Source of the DNA: Methylomarinum vadi
GTDB taxonomy: Bacteria > Pseudomonadota > Gammaproteobacteria > Methylococcales > Methylomonadaceae
DNA: 64,000 nucleotides
NCBI RefSeq assembly: GCF_000733935.1
Contig: NZ_JPON01000001.1
Location: 248,001 to 312,000 of the forward strand
Direction of reading: 5' to 3'
Shown: positions 42,386 through 51,947 of the stretch, piece after piece
Numbering within the stretch: the stretch's first letter is position 1
Layout: each line of letters begins with the position of its first letter
Translations under genes and position numbers: made by a program
The notes under the pieces: model-generated
Database searches by the model: none
Told to the model about the DNA's origin: nothing
Seen by the model: only the letters and a program-made list of their open reading frames with translations

Positions 42386-42755
42386 ATGATCAAACGTAAA
42401 CAATTACAACATTTTCCGCTACTGTTGTTCCTGGTAATGGGGCAAGGTTGCGCGGAATTGACAACCCTGGGCAATAATGACGAAATTGCAAAATACGCCG
42501 AGTCGGTATTTCGGCGTCAAAATGCGGTAACCAGTCGCATCATGATGTCGACGGATGAAAATTTGGCCGGCGACGGGCGTTTACACGAGGCGGAAGTCGC
42601 CATGTATGATGCGTGCAGACTGCTTAACGAATATAGCTCCAGGGAAAATCAATGGCGAGCCGATGGGGGTGATGTTCAAACGTCGGGTTAGGGAAAGCAT
42701 TAAAGATTGTGACGAAAGTATCAAGCGGGTTGAGGTCATTCTCGCCGGTTATTGA
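42386..42755 (+). pseudogene. Small secreted/lipoprotein-like gene, frameshifted
   Basis: The first frame (42386-42691) gives a hydrophobic leader with a Cys (LLLFLVMGQGCAEL; the lipobox -3 residue is Gly, so lipidation is uncertain). A helical domain follows (EVAMYDACRLLNEYSSRE), then a non-conserved tail and stop. In the +1 frame the protein continues naturally as INGEPMGVMFKRRVRESIKDCDESIKRVEVIL to TGA at 42753-42755. Dropping one A from the AAAA run at about 42645-42648 would yield about 122 residues with two paired cysteines, as expected for a small periplasmic helical protein. It may be a real mutation or an assembly error. It overlaps the next gene convergently by 20 bp. Confidence 0.6.
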
Positions 42756-43578
42756 TCTGCCGTCGAGAGTCGTTCTCCGCTAGTAATTGACGCCAGATTT
42801 CCGGCCAACAGCAATGGTGATCGAAGCCGGCGATCGGGATAAAGGCGGCATTGTTTTGCCGGATGGCAAATTTATTGACGCTTTCGGCCGCTATATTCGA
42901 ATCCGCTAAGCCGATATAATGGATTTGTTCGACAGTTGCGGGCAGGGGAGGAAGATCAATGGGGTTGATTGAATGGTCTAGCGCTCGATAACCGTGTCGG
43001 TGTGTCCAGCTGCTGGTATCCAGGTTGGCCGCTATCGTGATTAATTGATCGACTGACTTTATTTTATATGCCATCAAAACCGCTAGCGTGCCGCCTCCAC
43101 TGAAGCCGATGAGAGTGATTTTCGTAAATGGTTTGTTTTCCAGCCAGCGTTGCAGCGCAGTTACCATGCTGTTTACGACAATGCGCGAATAGCGGTGGGA
43201 AGTCCAATATCGGTATTGGCAAGGCGCGGTTTCGTTCAAGCCATGATAGCAGGGCCTGCCCAGTAACAAGGCGGGGGCGTTATCGGCTTTCAACAATTTG
43301 AGTATCAGCGGGTTGCGTGAAGTAGGGTCGTTTGCCGGCCAACGGCCTCTTTCCCAGGGTGTACCGTCGCCATCGATATAAACATGCAGAACGCTTTTCT
43401 TCGTGCCGACTTGACGAACCGCCTTATTGACGAAGGCGCGATGCAGAAACGGCTCGCCTCGAATATTTTGTTGCTTCAGGCCGGAGCGGGTGGCCGTTGC
43501 GGCGAATTTTTGCGCCGGTGTCGCGCAACTCACCAATACGCTACAGCATACTAAAGCAAGACAAAATATTCTGAGCAT
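42736..43578 (-). CDS. Lipoprotein alpha/beta hydrolase
   Basis: This 280-residue protein has a type II signal peptide (LVSC, lipidated C18). An alpha/beta hydrolase fold follows, with its nucleophile serine S160 in LIGFSGGGTL, a candidate acid near DLDTSSW/LADSN, and His in AGFDHHCCW near residue 258. The segment VYIDGDGTPWERGRWPANDPTSRNPL precedes the nucleophile and is typical of envelope-located hydrolases of unknown substrate. It may be an esterase or peptidase-like enzyme on the outer membrane inner leaflet. It is convergent with the frameshifted lipoprotein-like gene. Confidence 0.75.
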   Translation of the reverse strand: MLRIFCLALVCCSVLVSCATPAQKFAATATRSGLKQQNIRGEPFLHRAFVNKAVRQVGTKKSVLHVYIDGDGTPWERGRWPANDPTSRNPLILKLLKADNAPALLLGRPCYHGLNETAPCQYRYWTSHRYSRIVVNSMVTALQRWLENKPFTKITLIGFSGGGTLAVLMAYKIKSVDQLITIAANLDTSSWTHRHGYRALDHSINPIDLPPLPATVEQIHYIGLADSNIAAESVNKFAIRQNNAAFIPIAGFDHHCCWPEIWRQLLAENDSRRQINNRRE

Positions 43579-43585
43579 TCATTGC

Positions 43586-43801
43586 CTAAATCAACACTGA
43601 GTTTCTGACGTAACTCTTAACGAATTTTCTCAGCGATGTACTTTGTTGTTGCAGATATTGTTTAAACAACTGATTGATTGCCATCGGATTCAAATAGGCG
43701 TACACGCCGTAGCCGGTAGATGCAATAAATTCATCGCTCAATGTTTCAATGAAAACTGCACGGGCAACACTCATTTCTCTCGAATCATTTAATGCTTTCA
43801 T
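43586..43801 (-). CDS. Small protein of unknown function
   Basis: This 71-residue protein starts at ATG 43801 with an excellent GAGGAGGT ribosome site 7 nt upstream; the longer frame (to 43858) has none. No signal peptide or membrane helix is clear. The sequence (ARAVFIETLSDEFIASTGYGVYAYLNPMAINQLFKQYL) looks folded and helical. It lies 7 bp before the lipoprotein hydrolase gene on the same strand, so the two may be co-transcribed. I recognise no family. The AT-rich 43859-43984 interval upstream may hold its promoter. Confidence 0.55.
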   Translation of the reverse strand: MKALNDSREMSVARAVFIETLSDEFIASTGYGVYAYLNPMAINQLFKQYLQQQSTSLRKFVKSYVRNSVLI

Positions 43802-43984
43802 GACAATTACCTCCTCGTTCATTGATCTACATCTTTGCTGATGCATAACGAGTGCCATAACATAAAAAAATAAAATAATCAGATATTTAATTATTTTACT
43901 TAATGTAAAGTATAGTTCAGCCTGGAGAAATTGTTAAAAAAAATGACAGTGAGTGTCCGTTGTCGACAAATTACTGTCGTTTGT

Positions 43985-44842
43985 CTACTGTGTTTTGCCG
44001 ATGATTTCCCCTAGTCTGACCTGTTGATTGGCTTGCAAGCGGTCTTCCCATTTAATCGCGTCATTGCCGAATAGCACGATGATCGTGGAACCCATGTTGA
44101 AGCGTCCCATTTCCTGCCCCCTTTCTAAGACAGGCGCATTTTCCTGATATTGCCATTCGCGAACCGAGGCGATGGTTGGTGGCGTGACGACGCCATGCCA
44201 GACCGTTTCGATACTGGAAACGAAAATGGCTCCGACCAGAACAAGTGCCATTGGGCCGGCTTCGGTGTCGAAAATACAAGCGACGCGTTCGTTGCGGGCG
44301 AATAGGCCGGGTACGCTATTGGTGGTTGCCGTATTGACGCTGAACAAGCGGCCTGGAATATGGATCATTTCCCTCAGTGTGCCGGTAAACGGCATGTGCA
44401 GGCGATGGTAATTCTTGGGTGACAGGTAAATGGTCGTGAAAATGCCGTCGCTGAAGGGCTGGGCCCGCACTGTATCGCCGCCCAGCAAGTCGACCGCGGA
44501 AAAAGACTTGCCTTTGGCTTGAAAAATTTGTCCTTCTTTGATGGCGCCGGCTTGGCTCACCGCGCCGTCGGCGGGGCAAGCGACGGCGTTGGCCGCGGTT
44601 GGGAAGCTGCGGACCCCTTCTTTCAGCTCGCGGGTAAAGAATTGGTTGAAGCTGGCATAGCGGTCGAGGTTATGATCTTTGGCCTCGCTCATGTCCACGT
44701 TGTAAAGATTTATGACAGTTTTGATGAACAGATTTTTCCAAATTTTACATTCGGAATGGGTCAGCTTGGACATCACTTCGGATAGAAAATGATGGGGCAG
44801 CAGGTATTGGGGGAGAGTGGTTAATGCTTCTTTAATGGTCAT
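43985..44842 (-). CDS. psd: Phosphatidylserine decarboxylase proenzyme
   Basis: This 285-residue membrane-associated enzyme makes phosphatidylethanolamine from phosphatidylserine. Self-cleavage at the serine of the MGST site (FNMGSTIIVLFG, about residue 250) generates the pyruvoyl prosthetic group. Also visible are FNQFFTRELK, ACPADGAVSQ, DLLGG, the YLSPKNYHRLHMP motif and GAIFVSSIETVWHG. It is the last gene of a queF / FlhB-C-like / psd operon and overlaps the preceding gene by 4 bp. Confidence 0.95.
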   Translation of the reverse strand: MTIKEALTTLPQYLLPHHFLSEVMSKLTHSECKIWKNLFIKTVINLYNVDMSEAKDHNLDRYASFNQFFTRELKEGVRSFPTAANAVACPADGAVSQAGAIKEGQIFQAKGKSFSAVDLLGGDTVRAQPFSDGIFTTIYLSPKNYHRLHMPFTGTLREMIHIPGRLFSVNTATTNSVPGLFARNERVACIFDTEAGPMALVLVGAIFVSSIETVWHGVVTPPTIASVREWQYQENAPVLERGQEMGRFNMGSTIIVLFGNDAIKWEDRLQANQQVRLGEIIGKTQ

Positions 44843-45126
44843 GGTTCGTTATCGGCGGGAATTTTACCGCTCAGTAAATAGGCAAAGGCGATGATTTCGG
44901 CGACGGCTACGTAGAGTTCACGCGGAATTTCATCGCCGAGTGGTACTTGGGCAAGAATCCTGGCCAGTTCAGGTTGATTTTGTAACGGTACGCCGTGTCG
45001 TTCGGCCAATTCTAGAATCTGCTGGGCGGTGACGCCTTCGCCCTTGGCCGTAACCTTGGGCGCGTTTTTGCCGTCGTATTTAAGGGCGACGGCTAGGTCG
45101 CTGGTATAAAAGGTATGGCCGCCCAT
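44839..45126 (-). CDS. FlhB C-terminal-like protein (EscU/YscU family, stand-alone)
   Basis: This 95-residue protein corresponds to the cytoplasmic tail of the flagellar export switch FlhB without its membrane part. The segments DLAVALKYDGKNAPKVTAKGEG, ILELAERHGVPLQNQPELARIL, and VPLGDEIPRELYVAVAEIIAFAYLL match the FlhB-C fold. The NPTH autocleavage motif is absent. Such stand-alone FlhB2-type proteins occur in Proteobacteria and may replace or modulate FlhB substrate switching. No flagellar gene is in the window. It lies between queF (6 bp) and psd (4-bp overlap). Confidence 0.8.
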   Translation of the reverse strand: MGGHTFYTSDLAVALKYDGKNAPKVTAKGEGVTAQQILELAERHGVPLQNQPELARILAQVPLGDEIPRELYVAVAEIIAFAYLLSGKIPADNEP

Positions 45127-45132
45127 CGACGA

Positions 45133-45522
45133 TTACGGTAACGTGACCGCTTCCGGAGCTTCCCAGCTGGGGTCGCGGTGTTCGGCCACGACCGTGGTGT
45201 AGATGCCGCCGCGGACGTTGAATTCGGCGCGCACGCGCATGAACCGGGGGCTGGTGGCGGCGACGATATCATCGAGGATTTCGTTGGTGACGGCTTCGTG
45301 GAAGGCACCTTGTTCGCGGAAGGACCACATATACAATTTTAAAGCCTTCAGTTCAACGCATAATTGGTTGGGTACGTATTCGATATTGATCGTGGCAAAA
45401 TCGGGTTGTCCGGTTTTGGGGCATAGGCAGGTGAATTCGGGGATTTCGATATGAATCGTATAATCGCGCCCGGGATTCGGGTTAACAAACGTTTCCAGTT
45501 CTTTAGTCGGTTGTGTTGTCAT
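45133..45522 (-). CDS. queF: NADPH-dependent preQ0 reductase
   Basis: This 129-residue short (type I) QueF reduces 7-cyano-7-deazaguanine to preQ1 for queuosine in tRNA. The catalytic cysteine sits in [20 protein letters not shown], and the signature [20 protein letters not shown] is complete. It heads a minus-strand operon with an FlhB-C-like gene and psd. It is divergent from smc across 84 bp, where a short AAACTCGTGTA...TACACG inverted pair is present. Confidence 0.95.
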   Translation of the reverse strand: MTTQPTKELETFVNPNPGRDYTIHIEIPEFTCLCPKTGQPDFATINIEYVPNQLCVELKALKLYMWSFREQGAFHEAVTNEILDDIVAATSPRFMRVRAEFNVRGGIYTTVVAEHRDPSWEAPEAVTLP

Positions 45523-45606
45523 CGGTGTTCTATAAAATTACAAAAACGAAAACTCGTGTAATAATACACGGTTCTGCAAAACATCGGATTACATATTCTA
45601 CCAGTA

Positions 45607-48600
45607 ATGAAGCTGGAAAAAATCAAACTTTCAGGTTTTAAATCATTCGTCGATCCCACCACGATTCCGGTAAACGGCAATCTGACAGCGATTGTCGGGC
45701 CAAACGGTTGCGGCAAGTCGAATATCATCGACGCCGTGCGTTGGGTGATGGGGGAGAGTTCGGCCAAGCATCTGCGCGGCGGCAGCATGGCCGATGTGAT
45801 TTTTAACGGCTCGTCCACGCGCAAGCCGGTCAGTACGGCTTTCGTCGAATTGGTTTTCGATAACGGTGAAGGCAAGGCCGGCGGAGAATTTGCCAAGTAC
45901 AATACCATTTCGATCAAGCGCCAGGTTAGCCGTGACGGCCAGTCGCAATATCATCTGAATGGCTCGCGCTGTCGACGGAAGGATATTACCGATCTCTTTC
46001 TCGGTACCGGTTTGGGATCGAGAAGCTATGCGATCATCGAGCAAGGCACGATTTCTCGCATGGTCGAGGCGAAGCCCGAGGACCTGCGTATCCATATCGA
46101 GGAAGCGGCCGGTATATCCAAGTACAAGGAACGTCGCCAGGAAACCGAGACGCGGATGCGGCATACTCGGGAGAATCTCGAACGACTGGACGACTTGCGC
46201 GAGGAAGTCGAAAAGCAGTTGAAACATTTACAAAAACAGGCAGAGAAGGCGGAAAAATACACCGAACTGAAGCAACAGGAGCGTCAGGTTAAGCAGGAGC
46301 TGCTAGCGATGCGCTGGAACAATTACCACCAAAGCGCCTTAAAGCTGGAAAATCAATTGCAGGAGATTGCCGCCGAACATAACCGCCTGTTCGTATTACT
46401 GCGCGAAACCGACAAGCAAATCGAGGAGAAAAGGGCGGGGCAGAAACGGCAGCAGCAGCAACTCGACGAGGCGCAAGGCGAGTATTACCATGTCGTGGCC
46501 GAAGTCAGTCGGTTGGAGCAAACGATACGCCATAACGAAAAGAGCCACGAAGAAACGTCGTTGGAAATCAACCGACTGCAAAGGCAAAGTGAGCAATCGA
46601 TTGCTGAATGCCAACAGGATATGCAGCAGCTCGAGGACATCAGGCAGAGCTTGGTGGAAGCGGAAGAGGCCTTGGTTATCGCTCGGGAGCGTGAAGAAGA
46701 AACCGAGATCATCCAGTCGGAATCCCAGCAGCGTAAATTCGATTGGCAACAGCAGTGGGAAGCGTTCCTGGCGGAAAGCGCACGCTATCGTGAACAGAGC
46801 GAAGTGCAACGGGCCAAGCTCGGTCAATTGGAGAATCAACAGCGGCAACAGCAAATTCGCGTCGACAAACTGCGTAGAGAACAGAGCGAGCTAAGCGACA
46901 GCCAGCTGCAGGCCGATATGGAGGCGTTGGAAAGTACTATCGATCAGTTGGAAACGGGGCGCGACGAGTTGCATCGGCAGCTAGAGCAACAACATCAGCA
47001 GATCGGCGAGCAGCGGCAAAGAGTCAAGCAATTACAAGATCAGTTGCACACACAGCGGGCCGAATTGCACGGCATCAGCGGCAAGATTACTTCGCTGGAA
47101 TTATTGCAGCAGCATGCGATGGGCAAAGATAAAAAGGATTTGGCGCCTTGGTTGGAGCGCATGCAACTGGCTCAACAGCCCCGTTTGGCAGAATTTCTCG
47201 AAGTCGATGGCAACTGGGAGGCGGCGGTCGAAACGGTTTTAAGCAGTTACTTGGAAGCAATTTGCGTCGATGATGTCGACTTAATTGTGCCCGGTTTGCA
47301 GTATTTAGGGGAACAATCGGTCATTTTGGTCGAGAACCGATCGCTGGTCGGCACGGGTGATGGTTCGCTGTTGCTGTCCAAAATTCGATCCAACTGGGAT
47401 TTATCAGCCCTGTTGAGCGGAATTCATTGCGCGGATACGATCGAGCAGGGCCGCGAGAAGTTACGGGAATTGCAAGACTACGAAACGGTGGTGTTACCCG
47501 ATGGTACTTGGTTGGGCAAGAACTGGTTGAAGGTCGCGCGCAGTACCGACAGCAAGACTGGCGTATTGCACCGGGAAAAAGAGCTGCGTGGTTTGAAGCT
47601 GCGGCAGCAAGAATTGCAGGCGTCGATCGACGAGACCGAGCTACAGCTTGAGGATACCGAGTTGGCGTTGAAAAACAGCGAAGCGAATCGCGAGTCAATT
47701 CAGCAACAAGACAAGCGATTGAGTGCCGAATTGTCGAGCAAAACCAGTGAATTTAGCGCGCATTCCGCCCGCCATGAGCAACAACAGCGCCGTTTGCACC
47801 AGGTCGGCCAAGAAGTCGACGAAATCGTCGCCGATCTGGCGGAAAACGCCGAAGCTATGGCCGAGGCAGAAGTGTTAAAACAAGAAGCGGAACGTCAGTT
47901 GGAACGACTCGAGATGCGGAAAATGGAATTGGAGCAGACCAATCAAGAATTGCAAGTGCAACAGAATGATTCCGACCGCTCTCTGAACGAGGCGCGTAGG
48001 CAAGTGCTTGCTTTGCAGGCCCAGATCGAGTCGTTAAAATCCTCCGAACAATTGACCGCGAGGCAGATCGAAAGGCTACAGTCGCAAAACCGGCAGTCAG
48101 CGGAGCGCATCGAGGAATTGCAGGCTAAACTCGATACCACGATATCGCCAATGGACGACGAAAAAATGGTATTGGAGCGTTATCTGGAACAGAAGCAGGC
48201 ATTAGATCGCATGCTGAAACAGGAGCGCGAGGCACTGCAGGATACTGAGAACAGTATCAGCCGCTTAGCGGAGCAGCATAGCAAGACGCAACGGGAAATG
48301 GAGCGGCAAAAAGAAGCGCTGGATAAGGTTCGTTTTCAGCAGCAGGATAGCAATGTTAGACAGCAAACGTTGATCGAGCAATTGCAGGAGATTAATGCCG
48401 ATCCCGAACAGATTCTGCAAGGCTTGGTTAGCGATGCCGACGAACGGGCATGGAAGCGCAAGGCCGATGAATTGACGGTACAGATCGAACGGCTTGGGTC
48501 TATCAATTTGACCGCGATCGAGGAATATAAATCGCAATCCGAGCGTATGAACTTCCTCAACGAGCAACATGACGATCTGATGGAAGCCTTGAATACGCTG

Positions 48601-49107
48601 GATCAGGCGATCAATAAGATTGACAAGGAAAGCCGGCAACGCTTCAAGGAAACTTTCGATAAGATCAATGCCGGACTGCAGGAAAAATTTCCCCGTTTGT
48701 TCGGCGGCGGACAGGCCTATTTGGAATTGACGGAGCAAGACTTGCTGGAAACCGGCGTCAATATCATTGCTCGCCCCCCGGGCAAGAGGAACAGTTCGAT
48801 CCACTTGTTGTCCGGTGGCGAAAAGGCGTTGACCGCGGTAGCTTTGGTGTTCTCGATATTCGAATTGAATCCGGCACCGTTTTGTCTGTTGGACGAAGTC
48901 GATGCACCGCTGGACGACGCCAACGTGGTCAGGTTTTCACAAATGGTAGAAGATATGTCTTCCTCGGTACAGTTTTTATATATTTCTCATAACAAGGTGA
49001 CGATGGAAATTGCAAAACAATTGGCGGGTGTTACCATGAAGGAGCCCGGGGTTTCCCGGATGGTTGCGGTTGATATTGAAGAAGCGGTCATTATGGCGGA
49101 AAGCTGA
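45607..49107 (+). CDS. smc: Chromosome segregation protein SMC
   Basis: This 1166-residue condensin ATPase has the N-terminal head with Walker A GPNGCGKSNIIDA (about 32-44), two long coiled coils, a hinge at about 505-665 (LAEFLEVDGNWEAAVETVL through GTWLGKNWLKVARS), and the C-terminal head with signature LLSGGEKALTAVALVFS and Walker B PFCLLDEVDAPLDDAN. It compacts and helps separate chromosomes. Finding SMC rather than MukB places the organism outside the Enterobacterales-like gammaproteobacteria. The smc stop shares its A with the zipA start (1-bp overlap), a standard gammaproteobacterial pair. Confidence 0.97.
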   Translation: MKLEKIKLSGFKSFVDPTTIPVNGNLTAIVGPNGCGKSNIIDAVRWVMGESSAKHLRGGSMADVIFNGSSTRKPVSTAFVELVFDNGEGKAGGEFAKYNTISIKRQVSRDGQSQYHLNGSRCRRKDITDLFLGTGLGSRSYAIIEQGTISRMVEAKPEDLRIHIEEAAGISKYKERRQETETRMRHTRENLERLDDLREEVEKQLKHLQKQAEKAEKYTELKQQERQVKQELLAMRWNNYHQSALKLENQLQEIAAEHNRLFVLLRETDKQIEEKRAGQKRQQQQLDEAQGEYYHVVAEVSRLEQTIRHNEKSHEETSLEINRLQRQSEQSIAECQQDMQQLEDIRQSLVEAEEALVIAREREEETEIIQSESQQRKFDWQQQWEAFLAESARYREQSEVQRAKLGQLENQQRQQQIRVDKLRREQSELSDSQLQADMEALESTIDQLETGRDELHRQLEQQHQQIGEQRQRVKQLQDQLHTQRAELHGISGKITSLELLQQHAMGKDKKDLAPWLERMQLAQQPRLAEFLEVDGNWEAAVETVLSSYLEAICVDDVDLIVPGLQYLGEQSVILVENRSLVGTGDGSLLLSKIRSNWDLSALLSGIHCADTIEQGREKLRELQDYETVVLPDGTWLGKNWLKVARSTDSKTGVLHREKELRGLKLRQQELQASIDETELQLEDTELALKNSEANRESIQQQDKRLSAELSSKTSEFSAHSARHEQQQRRLHQVGQEVDEIVADLAENAEAMAEAEVLKQEAERQLERLEMRKMELEQTNQELQVQQNDSDRSLNEARRQVLALQAQIESLKSSEQLTARQIERLQSQNRQSAERIEELQAKLDTTISPMDDEKMVLERYLEQKQALDRMLKQEREALQDTENSISRLAEQHSKTQREMERQKEALDKVRFQQQDSNVRQQTLIEQLQEINADPEQILQGLVSDADERAWKRKADELTVQIERLGSINLTAIEEYKSQSERMNFLNEQHDDLMEALNTLDQAINKIDKESRQRFKETFDKINAGLQEKFPRLFGGGQAYLELTEQDLLETGVNIIARPPGKRNSSIHLLSGGEKALTAVALVFSIFELNPAPFCLLDEVDAPLDDANVVRFSQMVEDMSSSVQFLYISHNKVTMEIAKQLAGVTMKEPGVSRMVAVDIEEAVIMAES

Positions 49108-49805
49108 TGGATAAAGATATATTACGGTTAGTCATTATTGGGGTAGGGGCGCTGGTGGTCCTGGGCATGGTCTTGTGGAGCGTTTTCAAGAACAAGCGTA
49201 AACGCCGGGAGATCAACTTTTACGATCGCGGCGACCCTCTTGAACAGGTCGATGAATCGTTGGTGTTGCGTACGGAAAACGATGATTTCGATATCGTACC
49301 GCTCGGCTCGGCTCTGGACGAGGATTATGGCGTGGACCCGATTAGCGCAGCTGCCGAAAATGAGGAGGAAGGACCGCAAAATCAAAACGACGAAGGCACT
49401 GCTGCCGTAACGGAACTTCCGTCGTTGATACAGTTCAGCATCGTTGCCAGGGCCGATGAAGGGTTTAACGGTGCCGTTTTGGCCGCTGCTTTCGACCGAG
49501 TGGGTTTGGAATACGGTAGCATGAAAGTGTTTGAACGGGTTGACGACAACCGGCTGGTCGATTTCGCCGTCGCCAGCATGGTTGAGCCCGGCACTTTTCC
49601 AGAAACCGATCTGGAATCGTTTTACAGCCCCGGCATCGTTTTTTTCATGCAGCCAAGAGAGGTTGATGATCCTGCTGCGGTGTTTGAGGACTTTATTCAA
49701 ACCATCGAAATATTGGCGGCCGAGCTCGACGGGGTGAAATGGGATCATCAGCGCCAGCCGTTATCTGACGAGACAGTGCAGAAATTTCGGCGGATTTTAT
49801 CCTGA
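49107..49805 (+). CDS. zipA: Cell division protein ZipA
   Basis: This 232-residue bitopic protein tethers FtsZ to the inner membrane. An N-terminal membrane helix (about 7-28, LVIIGVGALVVLGMVLWSVF) is followed by a basic KNKRKRRE stretch, an acidic flexible linker (about 45-95) and the C-terminal FtsZ-binding domain (about 100-230, FSIVARADEGFNGAVLAAAFDRVGLEYGSMKVFERVD). ZipA is restricted to Gammaproteobacteria, which supports the class assignment. It is co-transcribed with smc; a strong terminator follows. Confidence 0.93.
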   Translation: MDKDILRLVIIGVGALVVLGMVLWSVFKNKRKRREINFYDRGDPLEQVDESLVLRTENDDFDIVPLGSALDEDYGVDPISAAAENEEEGPQNQNDEGTAAVTELPSLIQFSIVARADEGFNGAVLAAAFDRVGLEYGSMKVFERVDDNRLVDFAVASMVEPGTFPETDLESFYSPGIVFFMQPREVDDPAAVFEDFIQTIEILAAELDGVKWDHQRQPLSDETVQKFRRILS

Positions 49806-49871
49806 TTCGCCCGCGTTGATCCCAGGAAATTTTTTTTAATCAGTGTGTTATGGGGTTCTAGTGAGCATGGT

Positions 49872-49903
49872 AAAAAACGATCGGATTAATCGGTCGTTTT
49901 TTT
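49872..49903. terminator. Terminator after zipA
   Basis: The stem AAAAAACGATCG / CGGTCGTTTTTTT contains one G-T pair and a 7-nt loop. A-run and T-run flank it, so it could work in both directions. It lies 67 bp after the zipA stop and separates smc-zipA from the lepA operon. Confidence 0.85.
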
Positions 49904-50052
49904 GAGACCTTGAAAAATCGTATTCCCCGGCCGAACACGGTATTTTTCAGCACGAATTTATTCAGCCCCCTGTTCTTTGCCTCTTGCGGTAAGATGGCAT
50001 ACGTCGCGCAATACCGTTATTGTTTGATATGTATTCCAGGAGTATGCCTATC

Positions 50053-50061
50053 TGCTACAAT
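50053..50061 (+). promoter_or_regulatory. Candidate extended -10 promoter for the lepA operon
   Basis: TGC-TACAAT matches the extended -10 consensus TGN-TATAAT with one mismatch, about 73 bp before the lepA start. The -35 region is poor, as is common with extended -10 sites. Confidence 0.35.
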
Positions 50062-50134
50062 AAGTCCTTTACGCGAGTATCGGAGGCTTGCGTTCACTCA
50101 TCTTAAAATTAACCTTACTATCAGTAAAACTTAA

Positions 50135-51934
50135 GTGGATCAAAAACATATCAGAAACTTCTCCATTATCGCTCATATCGATCATGGTAAATCGACTTTG
50201 GCCGACCGGTTTATCCAGATTTGTGGCGGCCTGACCGAGCGTGAAATGGCGGAACAGGTGCTCGATTCGATGGACCTGGAGCGGGAGAGAGGTATCACGA
50301 TCAAGGCGCAAAGTGTCACCTTGAACTATCAGGCTAAAGATGGGGACATTTACCAGTTAAATTTTATCGATACACCGGGACACGTCGATTTTTCCTACGA
50401 GGTTTCCCGTTCGCTCGCGGCTTGTGAAGGCGCCTTATTAATCGTCGATGCTGCCCAGGGGGTGGAAGCGCAGAGTGTCGCCAATTGCTATACCGCGATC
50501 GATCAAGGCCTCGAAGTGGTGCCGGTCTTGAACAAGATCGACTTGCCTTCGGCCGAACCGGAACGGGTAATGGCGGAAATCGAGGATGTGATCGGTATTC
50601 CGGCTGACGAAGCGCTGAAAATTAGTGCAAAAACGGGGTTGGGTGTCGAAGATGTTCTGGAGCAATTAGTGCAAAAGATTCCCCCGCCTAGTGGCGACGA
50701 GAATGCACCGATGAAGGCCCTGATCATAGATTCCTGGTTTGACAATTATCTAGGCGTGGTCTCGTTGGTCCGAATCGTTAGTGGCAGTCTGCGCAGGAAG
50801 CAGAAGATCACCGTCATGTCCACCGGCAAATCTTTTTTGGCGGAAAAAATCGGCGTTTACACGCCCAAACAGACCGATAAGGATGTGTTGCATACCGGAG
50901 AGGTTGGTTTCTTGGTGGCCGGAATCAAGGATATTTTCGGCGCCCCGGTCGGCGACACCATTACGTTGGCGGATAACCCCGCGAAGGAGCCGCTGCCTGG
51001 TTTTGAAAAGGTACAGCCGCGCGTATTCGCCGGTCTTTATCCGGTCAGTTCCGACGATTATGGCAGCATGCGCGAGGCCTTGGATAAATTGCGCTTGAAC
51101 GATGCGGCCTTGAATTTCGAGCCGGAAACATCGCAGGCGCTAGGCTTTGGCTTTCGCTGCGGTTTCCTGGGTATGCTGCATATGGAAATCGTGCAGGAAC
51201 GGTTGGAGCGAGAATACAATATCGATTTGATCACCACCGCGCCCACCGTAATTTACGAGGTGGAGACGCATTCCGGTGAGGTGTTGATGGTCGATAACCC
51301 GGCCAAATTGCCAGAGATAGGTACCATCACGGAAATCCGCGAGCCTATCATCCAAGCCAATATTTTGGTTCCTCAGGATTATCTGGGCAATGTGATCAAT
51401 CTCTGTGTCGAAAAACGCGGTGTGCAGAAAAACATGCAATACAGCGGTAGCCAGGTGGCGTTGAGTTATGAAATGCCGATGAGCGAAGTGGTATTGGACT
51501 TTTTCGATCGTTTGAAATCTGTCAGTCGCGGTTATGCCTCGTTTGATTATGAATTTCTGCGCTTCGAGACGGCACCTTTGGTCAAGCTGGATGTGTTGAT
51601 CAATGGCGACAAGGTTGATGCGCTATCGATTATCGTTCACCGGGACTTGAGTCAAACCCGAGGGCGCGAATTGGTCGATAAAATGAAGGATCTGATTCCC
51701 CGGCAAATGTATGAAGTGGCGATACAGGCGGCGATCGGTTCTAAAATTATCGCCCGTTCGACGGTTAAAGCCATGCGTAAGAATGTGACGGCCAAATGTT
51801 ATGGCGGTGACATTACCCGTAAGAAAAAATTATTGGAAAAACAGAAGGCGGGGAAAAAACGCATGAAACAGGTCGGTAGCATTGAAATTCCGCAGGAAGC
51901 TTTTTTGGCGGTATTGCAAGTCAATAAAGACTAA
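50135..51934 (+). CDS. lepA: Elongation factor 4 (LepA)
   Basis: This 599-residue ribosome-associated GTPase acts in translation initiation and 30S assembly or back-translocation. G1 [11 protein letters not shown]2 [11 protein letters not shown]3 DTPGHVDF and G4 LNKIDLP are followed by EF-G-like domains and the LepA-specific C-terminal domain ([35 protein letters not shown]). The start is GTG 50135 with a weak ribosome site. The residues after it match the family start ([15 protein letters not shown]), and no ATG lies upstream in frame near it. It heads the lepA-to-pdxJ operon. Confidence 0.96.
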   Translation: MDQKHIRNFSIIAHIDHGKSTLADRFIQICGGLTEREMAEQVLDSMDLERERGITIKAQSVTLNYQAKDGDIYQLNFIDTPGHVDFSYEVSRSLAACEGALLIVDAAQGVEAQSVANCYTAIDQGLEVVPVLNKIDLPSAEPERVMAEIEDVIGIPADEALKISAKTGLGVEDVLEQLVQKIPPPSGDENAPMKALIIDSWFDNYLGVVSLVRIVSGSLRRKQKITVMSTGKSFLAEKIGVYTPKQTDKDVLHTGEVGFLVAGIKDIFGAPVGDTITLADNPAKEPLPGFEKVQPRVFAGLYPVSSDDYGSMREALDKLRLNDAALNFEPETSQALGFGFRCGFLGMLHMEIVQERLEREYNIDLITTAPTVIYEVETHSGEVLMVDNPAKLPEIGTITEIREPIIQANILVPQDYLGNVINLCVEKRGVQKNMQYSGSQVALSYEMPMSEVVLDFFDRLKSVSRGYASFDYEFLRFETAPLVKLDVLINGDKVDALSIIVHRDLSQTRGRELVDKMKDLIPRQMYEVAIQAAIGSKIIARSTVKAMRKNVTAKCYGGDITRKKKLLEKQKAGKKRMKQVGSIEIPQEAFLAVLQVNKD

Positions 51935-51947
51935 GGAATATGCACAT

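Larger units (their letters stand above)
49806..50134 (+). other. Gene-free stretch between zipA and lepA
   Basis: This 329-bp stretch holds the zipA terminator (49872-49903) and a promoter-like extended -10 (50053-50061). No conserved open frame or RNA structure is seen in between. Confidence 0.5.
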
